16,505 bases of DNA, taken from the NCBI GenBank assembly GCA_944329505.1, contig CALVIJ010000011.1:1-16505 (forward strand). The letters run 5' to 3'. Below the pieces are notes generated by a model. It was not told the DNA's origin and made no database searches. It saw only the letters and a program-made list of their open reading frames with translations. The translations under genes and the position numbers were made by a program. Shown here in pieces: positions 1-8,146 of this stretch. The stretch comes from an uncultured Bacilli bacterium. Lineage in GTDB: Bacteria; Bacillota_I; Bacilli_A; RF39; UBA660. How positions within the stretch are numbered: position 1 is the first letter of the stretch; each line of letters begins with the position of its first letter.

Positions 1-775
1 TAACTGGTCTGGCTATTGCCTCGCCATTCTCAAGTTTATCAATTTGTGACATAGCTACTTCAATTGGAATAGCAAAGCCCATACCCTCAACTGAACTTTC
101 AACTAATTTTACTGAATTAATTCCGATTACTTCACCATTAATATTAACAAGTGGTCCTCCACTATTTCCTGGGTTAATAGAAGCGTCAATTTGAATAGCT
201 TCCATCATATATGAAGTACCATTATCAGTAACTGTAATTTCTCTATTCTCTCCAGAAATAATACCTTTAGTAACAGTTCCAGCATAATCTGTACTAACAG
301 GAGTTCCTACTGTAAATATAGTATCTCCTAATTTAGATTTTGAACTATCACCCATTTCTGCTACTTGTAAAACATTATCCGCATCAATTCTCAAAACTGC
401 AATATCCATATATGAATCAGTTCCTAAGACTTCAGCTTCAACTTCCTCACCATTACTCAAAGTAAGTCTAACATCTGAGGCATCTTCTACAACATGATTA
501 TTAGTTAAAACATAACCATATTTACTATCTTTTTTATAAACAAATCCAGAACCATATCCTGTTAAACGTCCATTTTGATAATTATTAACAACAACAACTG
601 AATCATAAACCTTATCGATAGATTCACTTATAGATTCATTTGAAGTAATTGTTACATTTCTGTTTTCCGTAGATCCACTATTATTAGAATTATTATCTAC
701 AAAATATAATGTTCCTGTAACACCTAATGCTAAAACAACTAAAATTATAACAATATTAATTATTCTTTCTCGCAT
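1..775 (-). CDS. htrA: HtrA/DegP-type membrane-anchored serine protease, N-terminal 258 residues
   Basis: Partial gene that runs off the left edge. The family consists of surface-exposed serine proteases and chaperones that clear misfolded envelope proteins. Translation from the ATG at 775 gives a short basic N-terminus, one membrane helix (about residues 5-26), a Ser/Asn-rich linker to about residue 50, then a trypsin-like domain. The catalytic triad is visible: His94 in TNNHVVEDA, Asp124 in MDIAVLRID and Ser205 in INPGNSGGPL. The protease domain is nearly complete at residue 258; the PDZ domain usual in this family would lie outside the window. The start is fixed by GGAGGA five bases upstream (781-786). 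That site contains the TAG stop of the upstream Abi gene, leaving only a 10-base gap, so the two are probably co-transcribed. I see no promoter between them. The family assignment is firm; the substrate is unknown. Confidence 0.93.
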   Translation of the reverse strand, partial: MRERIINIVIILVVLALGVTGTLYFVDNNSNNSGSTENRNVTITSNESISESIDKVYDSVVVVNNYQNGRLTGYGSGFVYKKDSKYGYVLTNNHVVEDASDVRLTLSNGEEVEAEVLGTDSYMDIAVLRIDADNVLQVAEMGDSSKSKLGDTIFTVGTPVSTDYAGTVTKGIISGENREITVTDNGTSYMMEAIQIDASINPGNSGGPLVNINGEVIGINSVKLVESSVEGMGFAIPIEVAMSQIDKLENGEAIARPV

Positions 776-785
776 AAAATTCCTC

Positions 786-1718
786 CTAACTCAAATCTTT
801 TATTTCATACCAATTATTTGGAAAACCAATTCTATTTAAAATAGTCTCTAAAGGTACTGTACTTACTATTTCATCTAAAGCATCAACTTCTCGTTTTATT
901 TCAGTAATCATCTCATTAAATACATCTTTATGAAGCATTACTTTCAAAATAATAACTAAACTAAACAAATCATTTTTGCCATATATATATCCATCCTCAT
1001 CTTCTGGAATATTAAGTAACCTATGAAAATGAGAATTAGGAATTCCACGTTGTGTCCTATGATCATATAGTATATCCTCATGAGCACACACATTTCTAAA
1101 ATTTGAAAGTAAAGACAAATAAATATCTAAACATTCTGATGATACACCATAATAACCACTAATTTCCATTTTATCTTCTTCTTTTAAGATATCATAAAAT
1201 TCAGCCATAATACCAAAAGATAAAACTTTAACTAAAATCCAAAGTGGAATATATCCATAATTTTCAATATAGTGAAACGTCGCACTATGCTTACGCCCAT
1301 TAACTCTAATTTGTCTCTTTACTTTATTTAAAACATCATAAACTTGTCGTGATTGCAAAGCATCTTGGGAAAAGTTTTTCGGATTTAAATAATCTTTTTC
1401 TTTAAAACCATATTTTTTAGACAACTGATAACTAGTTATCGATTTAATATTATTTTCCACAATCAAAATGTTTTTAAAAAAAGTATTTCTAATAGCTCTA
1501 TCAAATAAAAACGTCGCATATAGCTCCTCAAAAGTTGTACCATCTAAAAATTTATCTTTATTGTCCTTAGTCATAAATAAATGACGATAACCACTTATAA
1601 AGAAATAATTTTCTCTAAGTAAAATTTCTCTAGTTTTTTCTTCATCATTAATAACAAGACCTTTATTTCTTAAAATTTCTATTTGCTCATCTAGTGTTTT
1701 GAATATTTTTTCTGTCAT
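786..1718 (-). CDS. Abi family protein (Abi_2, AbiD/AbiF-like)
   Basis: A 310-residue soluble protein of the Abi_2 family (PF07751), whose members include the lactococcal AbiD and AbiF phage-abortive-infection proteins. Recognisable blocks are the N-terminal NYFFISGYRHLF (residues 38-48 region), FDRAIRN with the following helix near residues 72-90, NYGYIPLWILVKVLSFG near 153-169, and FRNVCAHEDILYDHR near 207-221. The last contains R208-x4-H213, the Rx4-6H pattern of HEPN-fold RNases, so an RNA-cleaving mechanism is plausible but not shown. It has no signal peptide or membrane helix. AGGTGA five bases before the ATG supports the start. An extended -10 box lies upstream (1735-1743). The gene ends within the ribosome binding site of the HtrA-type gene, an unusual partner for an Abi protein. 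Many Abi_2 homologues are chromosomal with unknown roles, so a phage-defence role is inference. Confidence 0.9.
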   Translation of the reverse strand: MTEKIFKTLDEQIEILRNKGLVINDEEKTREILLRENYFFISGYRHLFMTKDNKDKFLDGTTFEELYATFLFDRAIRNTFFKNILIVENNIKSITSYQLSKKYGFKEKDYLNPKNFSQDALQSRQVYDVLNKVKRQIRVNGRKHSATFHYIENYGYIPLWILVKVLSFGIMAEFYDILKEEDKMEISGYYGVSSECLDIYLSLLSNFRNVCAHEDILYDHRTQRGIPNSHFHRLLNIPEDEDGYIYGKNDLFSLVIILKVMLHKDVFNEMITEIKREVDALDEIVSTVPLETILNRIGFPNNWYEIKDLS

Positions 1719-1734
1719 ATACTCACCTACGATA

Positions 1735-1743
1735 ATTATAGCA
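1735..1743 (-). promoter_or_regulatory. extended -10 promoter for the Abi gene
   Basis: The minus strand reads TGCTATAAT, a perfect extended -10 (TGnTATAAT), 16 bases upstream of the Abi ATG at 1718. No convincing -35 box stands 17 bases further up, which is typical of extended -10 promoters. It would drive the Abi-HtrA pair. Confidence 0.6.
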
Positions 1744-1746
1744 CAA

Positions 1747-1761
1747 AAAAGACCCTCTTTT
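1747..1761 (-). terminator. weak terminator after the amidase gene
   Basis: The minus strand reads AAAAGA-GGG-TCTTTTTT, a 6-bp AT-rich stem with a 3-base loop followed by T residues, 18 bases past the amidase stop. It is weak and could be incidental. Confidence 0.35.
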
Positions 1762-1779
1762 ATGATAAAATGGTGAAAT

Positions 1780-2439
1780 TTAACTACTAAAATAATGATT
1801 TACTGCTTTTCTTATAACATCTGCTATCTTATTTTGATATGTATCACTAGTAAGTAGTGCGCGTTCACTAGCATTAGACAAAAATCCAACTTCTAATAAA
1901 ACGCCAGGTCTACTAACTCTTCTTTGTAAATACTTAGTACTATTTTCCTTATAATCCCTATTAGTATTTAAATGTTTTTTAAATTCATTTTGAAATATCT
2001 CAGCTATTTTTTTATTTTCAGGATTAATCGTATCATAATATGCTTCTGCCCCATGAAGAGTTCCACTATCTTCAGCATTTAAATGAATAGATAAATACAA
2101 ATCACAATCAGAACGATTTATAATATTAGCTCTTCTAGACAAATCACTGCGTTTTCGATTCCAAGCATTAGTTACCGCTAAATCATAATCACCATACCTC
2201 GTTAAATAAACAATCGCCCCTTCATTTTTTAATAAATTCATCACCTTTTTCGTAATAATTAAATTTATATCTGATTCTTTAACTTTCTTATAATAAGCCC
2301 CACTATCCGAACCACCATGACCAGCATCTAAATATATAACCTTTGAAAGTAATGGTAAATCTTTATCTTTTGCACTCACAAAATTAAAAAAGCAAAGTAA
2401 TGTTAACAAAGCAATTAAAGCTCCTAATTTATATTTCAT
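1780..2439 (-). CDS. secreted N-acetylmuramoyl-L-alanine amidase (Amidase_3, CwlD-like)
   Basis: A zinc amidase that cuts the bond between N-acetylmuramic acid and L-alanine of peptidoglycan. I start it at the ATG at 2439 (219 residues) because GGTGAG lies four bases upstream and translation gives a clean signal peptide or anchor starting MKYKLGALIALL. An in-frame start nine codons earlier (2466) would put extra residues before the signal. In the 219-residue numbering the zinc and catalytic residues of Amidase_3 are all present: His41 in LDAGHGG, Glu55 in KESDIN, His119 in SIHLNAE and Glu183 in LLEVGFLSN. The protein is only the catalytic domain, with no SPOR, LysM or SH3 wall-binding domain. 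This size resembles B. subtilis CwlD, but no sporulation neighbour supports that specific role. It could equally be a general autolysin. Confidence 0.92.
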   Translation of the reverse strand: MKYKLGALIALLTLLCFFNFVSAKDKDLPLLSKVIYLDAGHGGSDSGAYYKKVKESDINLIITKKVMNLLKNEGAIVYLTRYGDYDLAVTNAWNRKRSDLSRRANIINRSDCDLYLSIHLNAEDSGTLHGAEAYYDTINPENKKIAEIFQNEFKKHLNTNRDYKENSTKYLQRRVSRPGVLLEVGFLSNASERALLTSDTYQNKIADVIRKAVNHYFSS

Positions 2440-2480
2440 ATATCTCACCATTAAAACATATGACAAAAAATGCTATAAAA

Positions 2481-2511
2481 TGAAAAAGGTCGTATATAAA
2501 CAACCTTTTCA
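2481..2511 (-). terminator. terminator of the frameshifted DUF5677-like gene
   Basis: The minus strand forms a stem TGAAAAGGT / ACCTTTTTCA with one bulged A and a 12-base loop, immediately after the TAA at 2512-2514. The T-rich descending arm runs on into further T residues. Rho-independent type, moderately strong. Confidence 0.65.
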
Positions 2512-3305
2512 TTAATATATATCTATATTTTCTTTAAAATTAATACACTTATCTATTGATAATAATAAGTCATTTCGTAATTGTCTATAATATACTCTCT
2601 TAAAATATCTACTATCGTATGCAGCAATCATTTTATCTGTATAAAAATAAATTTGATATACAAAATTTGCTAACAACTCCATTAAGACAACTTGTTGTTT
2701 TGCCAAAATATCATTATTTTGAATATACGAGCTTAACCATTCAAAATCTTTATAAATATTTTCATCTATTAAAGCACAAACACTCTTAAAAGTATATCTT
2801 TTTAATTTTATAGCTCGTCTAACCCAACCATACGAACCTTTATCTTTAATATAATCATATGGTAAATTCAAATCATCACATATAGATTTATACACTTTCT
2901 CTGTCTTACTATGATAAGGTTCTCCAGCCGCAATTCGTAATGCTTTATAACAACCATGAATATACCAATCTTTCCACAAATCATACTTTTTATATTTTTT
3001 AATTAAAGAAAAACAAACATAATTTTCTATCATAATCCTAATCAAACAAGCTAATGCATTATAATTAGCCGATAATAAACAAGCTAGTGCTTCCTGAAGA
3101 TAATCCAAATGTTTCTTTAAAAACAACTCTTTAATACCATTATAATCGGTAGAAAAAGGTTGATAATTTCTTAAAGTTTTTGTTACATACTCAATATATT
3201 TTTTAAATTCCGTAGTTCATCTTTCTCCACATTATAAATGTCATACCAAAAATCAATGTGTTTATCGTGTAAAAACATTTCCACATCACTAATATCTCTT
3301 CTCAC
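2512..3305 (-). pseudogene. frameshifted hypothetical gene, DUF5677-like, about 264 codons
   Basis: Two overlapping reading frames look like one gene split by a -1 shift. The upstream part starts best at the GTG at 3305-3303, six bases after GAGGAG, and reads RRDISDVEMFLHDKH through VEKDELRNLK before stopping at 3183. The downstream frame opens at a stop at 3217-3219 and continues KYIEYVTKTLRNYQ then LRNDLLLSIDK near the end, finishing at 2512. They join without loss at the T TTA AAA heptamer in an A6 run (3199-3204). The region CLIRIMIENYVCF is reminiscent of DUF5677 proteins; that match is tentative and no biochemical function is known. The downstream part alone could start at a TTG at 3126, but has no good ribosome binding site. 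Possible causes are a one-base deletion (A7 to A6), an assembly error, phase variation or ribosomal frameshifting. It has its own promoter and terminator. Confidence 0.6.
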
Positions 3306-3378
3306 ATACATCTCCTCAATTTCTATTATTAATAAACCAAAACATACTATTTTTTCAAATATTATATTCTTTGTAAAA

Positions 3379-3407
3379 AGTATAACACAAGTATTTATAA
3401 CTGTGCA
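3379..3407 (-). promoter_or_regulatory. promoter of the DUF5677-like gene
   Basis: Minus strand: TGCACA (3407-3402), 17-base spacer, TATACT (3384-3379) preceded by TGT, giving an extended -10. Transcription would start about 65 bases before the GTG start. A second TATAAT at 3366-3361 could also serve. Confidence 0.5.
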
Positions 3408-3444
3408 CATATTCCAAATAATTATATAAAAAAAGCATATAAAA

Positions 3445-3469
3445 AAGATATAAATAAAAATTATATCTT
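3445..3469 (-). terminator. terminator after the sortase gene
   Basis: Perfect 9-bp stem AAGATATAA / TTATATCTT with a 7-base loop, overlapping the sortase stop codon. On the minus strand it is followed by TTTT. The stem is AT-rich, so it may be leaky. Confidence 0.6.
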
Positions 3470-4075
3470 CTTCAAATATCCAATAACTACTAATTGTCTA
3501 TCACTACCTTGACAAGTAATTAAAGTTATTGTTTGTTGATTCTTATCTCTTTTAATCGCAACTTTCCCAGTTTTTAAAACATCATAAATTTTTGAAACCT
3601 CATAATTATAACTTTTTCCACCATAATTAATGATAATTTCATCGCCCAAAGAAAGCTTATATAAATTTCTAAAATGTCCTACTGAACTATTTCCGTTATG
3701 TCCGGCTAATATTAAATTACCATTGTCAATATCAGGCATATCCGAACTTTTTAGAATTTCAATATTTTTATCAACATCGTTCTGATAAGAATCAATATCA
3801 TATAAATATCTTTTCAAATTAATTTTAGGAATTTCAATCATTCCTATTTTTTCATCATCTGTAGTTTTTAAGTTATTCACTTTAACAGTATCTTGCTTTT
3901 GTTCACTTTTTATATTATTTTTATCATTTGACTGAACGGTTACATTAATATTCGGTTCATAATTTTTCATGTTATGAACTTCTGATAAAACATAACCACA
4001 AAAATAATAATGTCCGAGAATTATTAAAACAATACCTATATTTTTAATGTACTTTAAATAAGACAAGTCCCACAC
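3461..4075 (-). CDS. sortase, probable partner of the adjacent VPNTG protein
   Basis: A cysteine transpeptidase that cleaves a sorting signal and links the surface protein to the cell wall. Counting from the GTG at 4075 (204 residues), there is an N-terminal membrane helix at about 11-31, a polar linker to about 75, then the sortase domain beginning IGMIEIPKINL. The catalytic residues are His126 in LAGHNG, Cys188 in LITCQG and Arg193 in SDRQLVVIG, so the enzyme appears intact. The length and layout fit class A/D-type housekeeping-like sortases rather than large pilin sortases. The gene overlaps the end of the thioester protein gene by 32 bases, which suggests translational coupling. A TTG at 4066, preceded by AGGTGTGGGA, is an alternative start. 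A terminator follows at once, so the two genes form a closed cassette. Confidence 0.93.
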   Translation of the reverse strand: MWDLSYLKYIKNIGIVLIILGHYYFCGYVLSEVHNMKNYEPNINVTVQSNDKNNIKSEQKQDTVKVNNLKTTDDEKIGMIEIPKINLKRYLYDIDSYQNDVDKNIEILKSSDMPDIDNGNLILAGHNGNSSVGHFRNLYKLSLGDEIIINYGGKSYNYEVSKIYDVLKTGKVAIKRDKNQQTITLITCQGSDRQLVVIGYLKKI

Positions 4076-4937
4076 CTAAAATCAAAGTACCAATAATAGA
4101 AGAAACATCATAATAACCAGTATTAGGAACTTCAACTACCTCTGGTATATATTCATTCGCAATCTTAACATAAGTATCTTGATCAGTTGTTATTCTTAAT
4201 GCCGCTAGTTTTTGAGAATCACCTTTACTATAAACAAGCAACGGTGCCTCATCATAGTGTTTTTTTGTGAGGGTTAAAGTTTCTTCCAAAACTTCTTCGT
4301 TATTTAAAGTAATAGTTAACTTATTATTTTCTTTCACAACTTTATGATATTTACTTTCTGAAATATCATAATCATCTAAAACATTATTCTTATCTTCTAA
4401 TACAAGTGTTTTACCCACTTCATCTTTAAATAACTGCTCACTAAAGCTAGGCTTTAAATCATGACTTTCAACTAACTTTAATATTTCTTCCTTTTCTTTA
4501 CTAATATCAATAACATTACCAGTCATATTCTCTCCTGTCGTCCAAGTAACCTCGATATCAGGCCTTACAGCTTTCCATATCAACTCTTGAGCTGCTATAT
4601 AATAATAATTAGTTTGATGTCCAGGATATTCATATCCATAATATCCTATCTTCTCTAATAAACTTTTTAAATCATCAGAAAAATTAACCTTACTCCAATC
4701 AGTATATATATCATAATATTTTTCATCAATTTCTACACCGGGCTCAATACAATATGCAATTCTATCCTGCATTTGAAACATCGTCACTGTATTAGATTTT
4801 AACTTACCATCAATTTTCAAATTATAAGCTATACCATTTAATTTTTTATAAGTAATTGTCGTCTCCATAGCTTGAACATTAAAATTTGGCCTCAACACCA
4901 TAGATAAAAATAATAAAAGTGCAAATAATTTTTTCAT
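4044..4937 (-). CDS. small cell-wall-anchored thioester-domain surface protein (VPNTG signal)
   Basis: A 297-residue predicted surface adhesin. Residues 1-23 form a signal peptide. A thioester (TQXA/TED-type) domain follows: Cys63 in AYCIEPGV and Gln117 in AAQELIWKAV are the two residues that form the internal Cys-Gln thioester in this family. In characterised Gram-positive members this bond reacts covalently with host amines. After about residue 160 a beta-rich segment, likely one Ig-like domain, leads to the sorting signal: VPNTG at 270-274, a hydrophobic stretch at about 280-294 and a very short tail FKVH. The sortase gene overlaps its 3' end. AAAGGAG precedes the ATG. The protein is far smaller than most thioester adhesins, with no repeats or stalk, so it would stay close to the wall. 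The host ligand is unknown. The domain call is strong; the adhesive role is inference. Confidence 0.88.
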   Translation of the reverse strand: MKKLFALLLFLSMVLRPNFNVQAMETTITYKKLNGIAYNLKIDGKLKSNTVTMFQMQDRIAYCIEPGVEIDEKYYDIYTDWSKVNFSDDLKSLLEKIGYYGYEYPGHQTNYYYIAAQELIWKAVRPDIEVTWTTGENMTGNVIDISKEKEEILKLVESHDLKPSFSEQLFKDEVGKTLVLEDKNNVLDDYDISESKYHKVVKENNKLTITLNNEEVLEETLTLTKKHYDEAPLLVYSKGDSQKLAALRITTDQDTYVKIANEYIPEVVEVPNTGYYDVSSIIGTLILGVGLVLFKVH

Positions 4938-4958
4938 AACTCTCCTTTCTTGCCCCTT

Positions 4959-4982
4959 TCATATATAAACATACGATATAAA
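4959..4982 (-). promoter_or_regulatory. 24-base element upstream of the adhesin-sortase cassette (copy 1)
   Basis: The minus strand carries a 24-base sequence with core TATATCGTATGTTTATAT, identical to 10580-10603 upstream of the toxin gene. It ends 21 bases before the adhesin ATG. It includes a -10-like TATATA, so it probably contains the promoter core, a regulator site, or both. The -35 regions of the two copies differ. Confidence 0.55.
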
Positions 4983-5002
4983 TTAACCATTTCCTTTAAA
5001 AA

Positions 5003-5033
5003 AATTAAAAAACTTGCAAATTTAAGCAAGTTT
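5003..5033 (-). terminator. terminator after the L,D-transpeptidase gene
   Basis: Perfect 8-bp stem AAACTTGC / GCAAGTTT (5010-5017 and 5026-5033) with an 8-base loop. On the minus strand a T-rich tract follows. It overlaps the transpeptidase stop codon and closes the five-gene operon. Confidence 0.8.
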
Positions 5034-5631
5034 ATTTCTTTATTAGTATTTTCGGATGTTTATCCCTATCCAAGAAATTCATTATAAATTCCATATTCTC
5101 TCTAGAAACAGCCACACATCCACCAGTATAACCTTTAAGTCCAAAACAATGTAAGAAAATAGCAGAACCTTTATTATTGCCAATACCATTATTTATCTGT
5201 CCACTAGAATTATATTCTATAAAAACCGCATATTCATATTGCATCTCATAATCTTTTAGATGTTCAGCCGAATCAAAATCTTTTTCATCCTCACTAATAA
5301 TATAGTGATAACCAAAATTAGAGATGTCTTCACCAATTCTAACCATATAATTATAATGACTAGATTTATAATCATCAACCCAATAATCATTATCTTGAAC
5401 TTTAAAATACGGATATTTTATATCTAAATCATGCATTCCAAATGCTACACCTAAATCATACAATCCTAAAGGAGTTTTTTCATCAAACTCAATAGCATCC
5501 TCAGGTTCAACCACTCCATTTCGGCCAATCCAAACCTCATCAATTTCTTTTACTAATTTTCCATCATCATAAATTTTCATTGTATAAGGCTTTTCTTTTA
5601 AATTAACCTCCAATAATTGTCCATTATTCAT
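5032..5631 (-). CDS. L,D-transpeptidase (YkuD-type) without a signal peptide
   Basis: A YkuD-fold cysteine transpeptidase; known members make 3-3 peptidoglycan crosslinks or attach proteins to the wall. The start is the ATG at 5631, eight bases after AGAGGA; longer readings only enter the end of the upstream gene. The 199-residue protein has the catalytic motif with His161 and Cys172 in HCFGLKGYTGGCVAVS. A beta-strand N-terminal half, including TPLGLYDLG, matches the family. No signal peptide or membrane helix is visible, which is odd for an enzyme acting on the cell wall. Either export is non-classical or the substrate is met inside the cell. The ATG overlaps the stop of the YfhO-type gene by 8 bases, so translation is probably coupled, and a terminator follows. 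Confidence 0.87.
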   Translation of the reverse strand: MNNGQLLEVNLKEKPYTMKIYDDGKLVKEIDEVWIGRNGVVEPEDAIEFDEKTPLGLYDLGVAFGMHDLDIKYPYFKVQDNDYWVDDYKSSHYNYMVRIGEDISNFGYHYIISEDEKDFDSAEHLKDYEMQYEYAVFIEYNSSGQINNGIGNNKGSAIFLHCFGLKGYTGGCVAVSRENMEFIMNFLDRDKHPKILIKK

Positions 5632-8146
5632 TAGCTTTCCTCTTTCTTTCATATTTATCATATACAATAATAATAGCAAATATTACAAAACCAGCACCAC
5701 TCATAATTTTACCTAATAAAGCATTTGGTGCTTTAAACTCTATCTCTATTTTATGTTCACCTTTTTCTATAGGAAAACCAATAAATGATTTATTAACCTT
5801 TTCATACTCTACTTCTCTACCGTCAACTTTAATTATAAAGCCCTCATCATAAGGAATAGATAAATTAAAATATCCATCATTAGTAACGTCTATTCTACCA
5901 CTTATTTTGTCACCAATCGCCTCATCTACCTCAAAAGCATCGATATCTGAGGTAACATCTACAAAGTCATCATAATCTAAGCTATATAGCTCGACTTTAC
6001 TTATATAATGTGTTCCTTTAGAAAACTTAATTTTAATTTCATCAAAAGGTTCATCATCAGATAAAGTATAATCAAAGGTATAATTACTATTAAAATACTT
6101 CCAACTTCCACATGTTAATTTGTTATTAATTCCATTAACTTCTATTGTTGTATCGCCTAATTTACAGCTTTGAGGTTTTTCCACAGTAAATCTAACTAGA
6201 TAAAACTTTCGAGCAGTATCTTCATCAAGCTTAATCTTTAAAGTCCCACTCTCTTCATCAACCTGTACTTTATATCCATCTTTATAATCTTCTAATTTTA
6301 TATTTTGTTTCTCTCCACTTTCTAAATCTAAAGAAATTTTCTTTAAAGGACTTTCATATTTATAATCGCCATTATCCGCAACCACATTTCCCATTAAAGA
6401 CATAATATTACTTGGAAAGGCAAAATCATCATAATCATCATAACTAATTACTCTATCTGTCGCATAACCTAAAGGTAAAGTATTTTCATTAATGTAAACA
6501 GTATAATCACCATACTTTTTCCACACTTCATATCCTAGTGGAGCTTCCTTATCTGTAATTAAATACTTAACTCCCATATAACTTTCGAATAAAGTATTTT
6601 TAGTTTCACTTGTAATAAACATATTACGTGAAGCTCTATTATTATTAAAATAATAGAAAAAATCATTATAATTCGTATTGTATGTTGAAGAATAAAGAGT
6701 CGTAATATTTTCATGAATATTATCCACATGATTTACTAATTGTGTAGAAGCTTTTAAATTAATAGCCATTCTATAAACACCTTTATCACTTTTTGCAATA
6801 TCTTCTGTAATTTCTTCTAAAACAGAATCATTTTGTTTTCCAAAATCTTCAATAGAAATTAAACTATCACTTAAATTAACTCCGATACATAATAATACAC
6901 TAGCTATACAAAGCGGTATATATATAATCATTTCTTTTTTATACTTCTTGTACAAATATAAAAGTAAAAGAACAATAAACAAATCTATTGTAAAATATAA
7001 TTTCAAATTATTATCAGCTAAATATACCCAAAGTAAACTAATAATAATTGTTAAAAAGACAACTTTATCGTTTAATTTACCACTCGTAACTTCTTTCAAA
7101 AAGAAACCACAAGCTAAAACATATAAAGGTAAAAATGGAATTAAAGCTTTACCATCTAAATACAAAGCACCATTTAAAATATATACAAATATTGGGCAAA
7201 CAATCAATAAAGAAAGAACAATTCCCAAAAATCTTTTCTCTTTTTTCATGAAAATTAAATAAATAATGGCTAAAAAGGAAATCCCCAATAAACCTACAGA
7301 ATAAGATTTATAAAGTAAAAATTCTAAATTAATATTAGGAATTAAAGCCTCCAATAATGAAACACCGCCAAAGCTTTCACCTCTGCCATTCATAAGTGCA
7401 TACATTACAGGAAGTAAAATTACTCCCGCCATTAACACACCTGTAATTACAAGAAAAGCAAAAGCAATACCTTTTTTTATAAAATCCTTTAAAACAAACT
7501 TATCATTTAATCTTAAATATTCATAAACCCCATAGACAGTCATACATAGTATTCCACCAACACTATAATAATAACTTGTCATAATCATTAAGAATATACC
7601 TATAATCATTAACCATTTTGAACCATTAGAAAAATACTTTCTCACTCCAATAAGACCAAAAAGTAAAAATGGCATATAATTTATAAACATAATATGTCTA
7701 TGACTATGAAATAAAAGAGGACCAGCCATCGCAAACATGAGTGTTAAAACAAAACACAATCTTGAAGAAAAATTAAATCCTTTTATCCATTTATAGAATA
7801 AATAAATAGAAATAACCCCTAATAATAAGGTACTAAAAATAATATAAAAACTCATCGGAATAAATGGCAATAAATAAGAAAATAAAATAATAGGACTGAG
7901 TAATCCATAATATGCAAAATAATATATATTTTGTCCGCCACCAATATTCAATGCAAAACCAGGAAAAATATCTCCTGTTTCATAAAAAAGCATTCTAAAA
8001 TATTCTGGAAATGTAATATGCTGAAAACCCCAATCAGTTACCGAACCAAACACATACTCCCCATGTGTAATGATAAGAGCAATCAATAAATAAATAACAA
8101 TTATCCACAATAAATTTATTTTATCTTTTTTATTTAACTTTTCCAT
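5624..8146 (-). CDS. YfhO-family polytopic membrane protein (GT-C-like)
   Basis: An 840-residue membrane protein of the YfhO family (PF09586). B. subtilis YfhO takes part in decorating lipoteichoic acid with sugars, and the family has a GT-C glycosyltransferase-like architecture. The first 420 residues or so are a long run of hydrophobic helices. The first loop contains the acidic stretch around Asp38 (SVTDWGFQH), where GT-C enzymes have a catalytic Asp. A large extracytoplasmic beta-rich region follows (about 425-805), and one last helix near 812-832 is followed by a basic tail. GGAG seven to eight bases before the ATG fixes the start, which overlaps the PIG-L gene by 13 bases. Its neighbours, a deacetylase homologue and an L,D-transpeptidase, fit a role in modifying a surface polymer. 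The sugar and acceptor cannot be read from the sequence. Confidence 0.85.
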   Translation of the reverse strand: MEKLNKKDKINLLWIIVIYLLIALIITHGEYVFGSVTDWGFQHITFPEYFRMLFYETGDIFPGFALNIGGGQNIYYFAYYGLLSPIILFSYLLPFIPMSFYIIFSTLLLGVISIYLFYKWIKGFNFSSRLCFVLTLMFAMAGPLLFHSHRHIMFINYMPFLLFGLIGVRKYFSNGSKWLMIIGIFLMIMTSYYYSVGGILCMTVYGVYEYLRLNDKFVLKDFIKKGIAFAFLVITGVLMAGVILLPVMYALMNGRGESFGGVSLLEALIPNINLEFLLYKSYSVGLLGISFLAIIYLIFMKKEKRFLGIVLSLLIVCPIFVYILNGALYLDGKALIPFLPLYVLACGFFLKEVTSGKLNDKVVFLTIIISLLWVYLADNNLKLYFTIDLFIVLLLLYLYKKYKKEMIIYIPLCIASVLLCIGVNLSDSLISIEDFGKQNDSVLEEITEDIAKSDKGVYRMAINLKASTQLVNHVDNIHENITTLYSSTYNTNYNDFFYYFNNNRASRNMFITSETKNTLFESYMGVKYLITDKEAPLGYEVWKKYGDYTVYINENTLPLGYATDRVISYDDYDDFAFPSNIMSLMGNVVADNGDYKYESPLKKISLDLESGEKQNIKLEDYKDGYKVQVDEESGTLKIKLDEDTARKFYLVRFTVEKPQSCKLGDTTIEVNGINNKLTCGSWKYFNSNYTFDYTLSDDEPFDEIKIKFSKGTHYISKVELYSLDYDDFVDVTSDIDAFEVDEAIGDKISGRIDVTNDGYFNLSIPYDEGFIIKVDGREVEYEKVNKSFIGFPIEKGEHKIEIEFKAPNALLGKIMSGAGFVIFAIIIVYDKYERKRKANE

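Noticed and set aside
3126..3128. TTG at 3126 as a genuine start of a separate 204-residue protein
   Set aside because: No ribosome binding site precedes it, and the open frame continues upstream for 30 codons of plausible coding sequence to the frameshift site.
3238..3429. Plus-strand open frame opposite the first part of the DUF5677-like gene
   Set aside because: The minus-strand reading has a good promoter and ribosome binding site; the plus-strand one has neither.
6948..7262. Plus-strand open frame inside the YfhO-type gene
   Set aside because: Antisense to conserved membrane helices, Lys/Ile-rich, no ribosome binding site, resembles no family I know.
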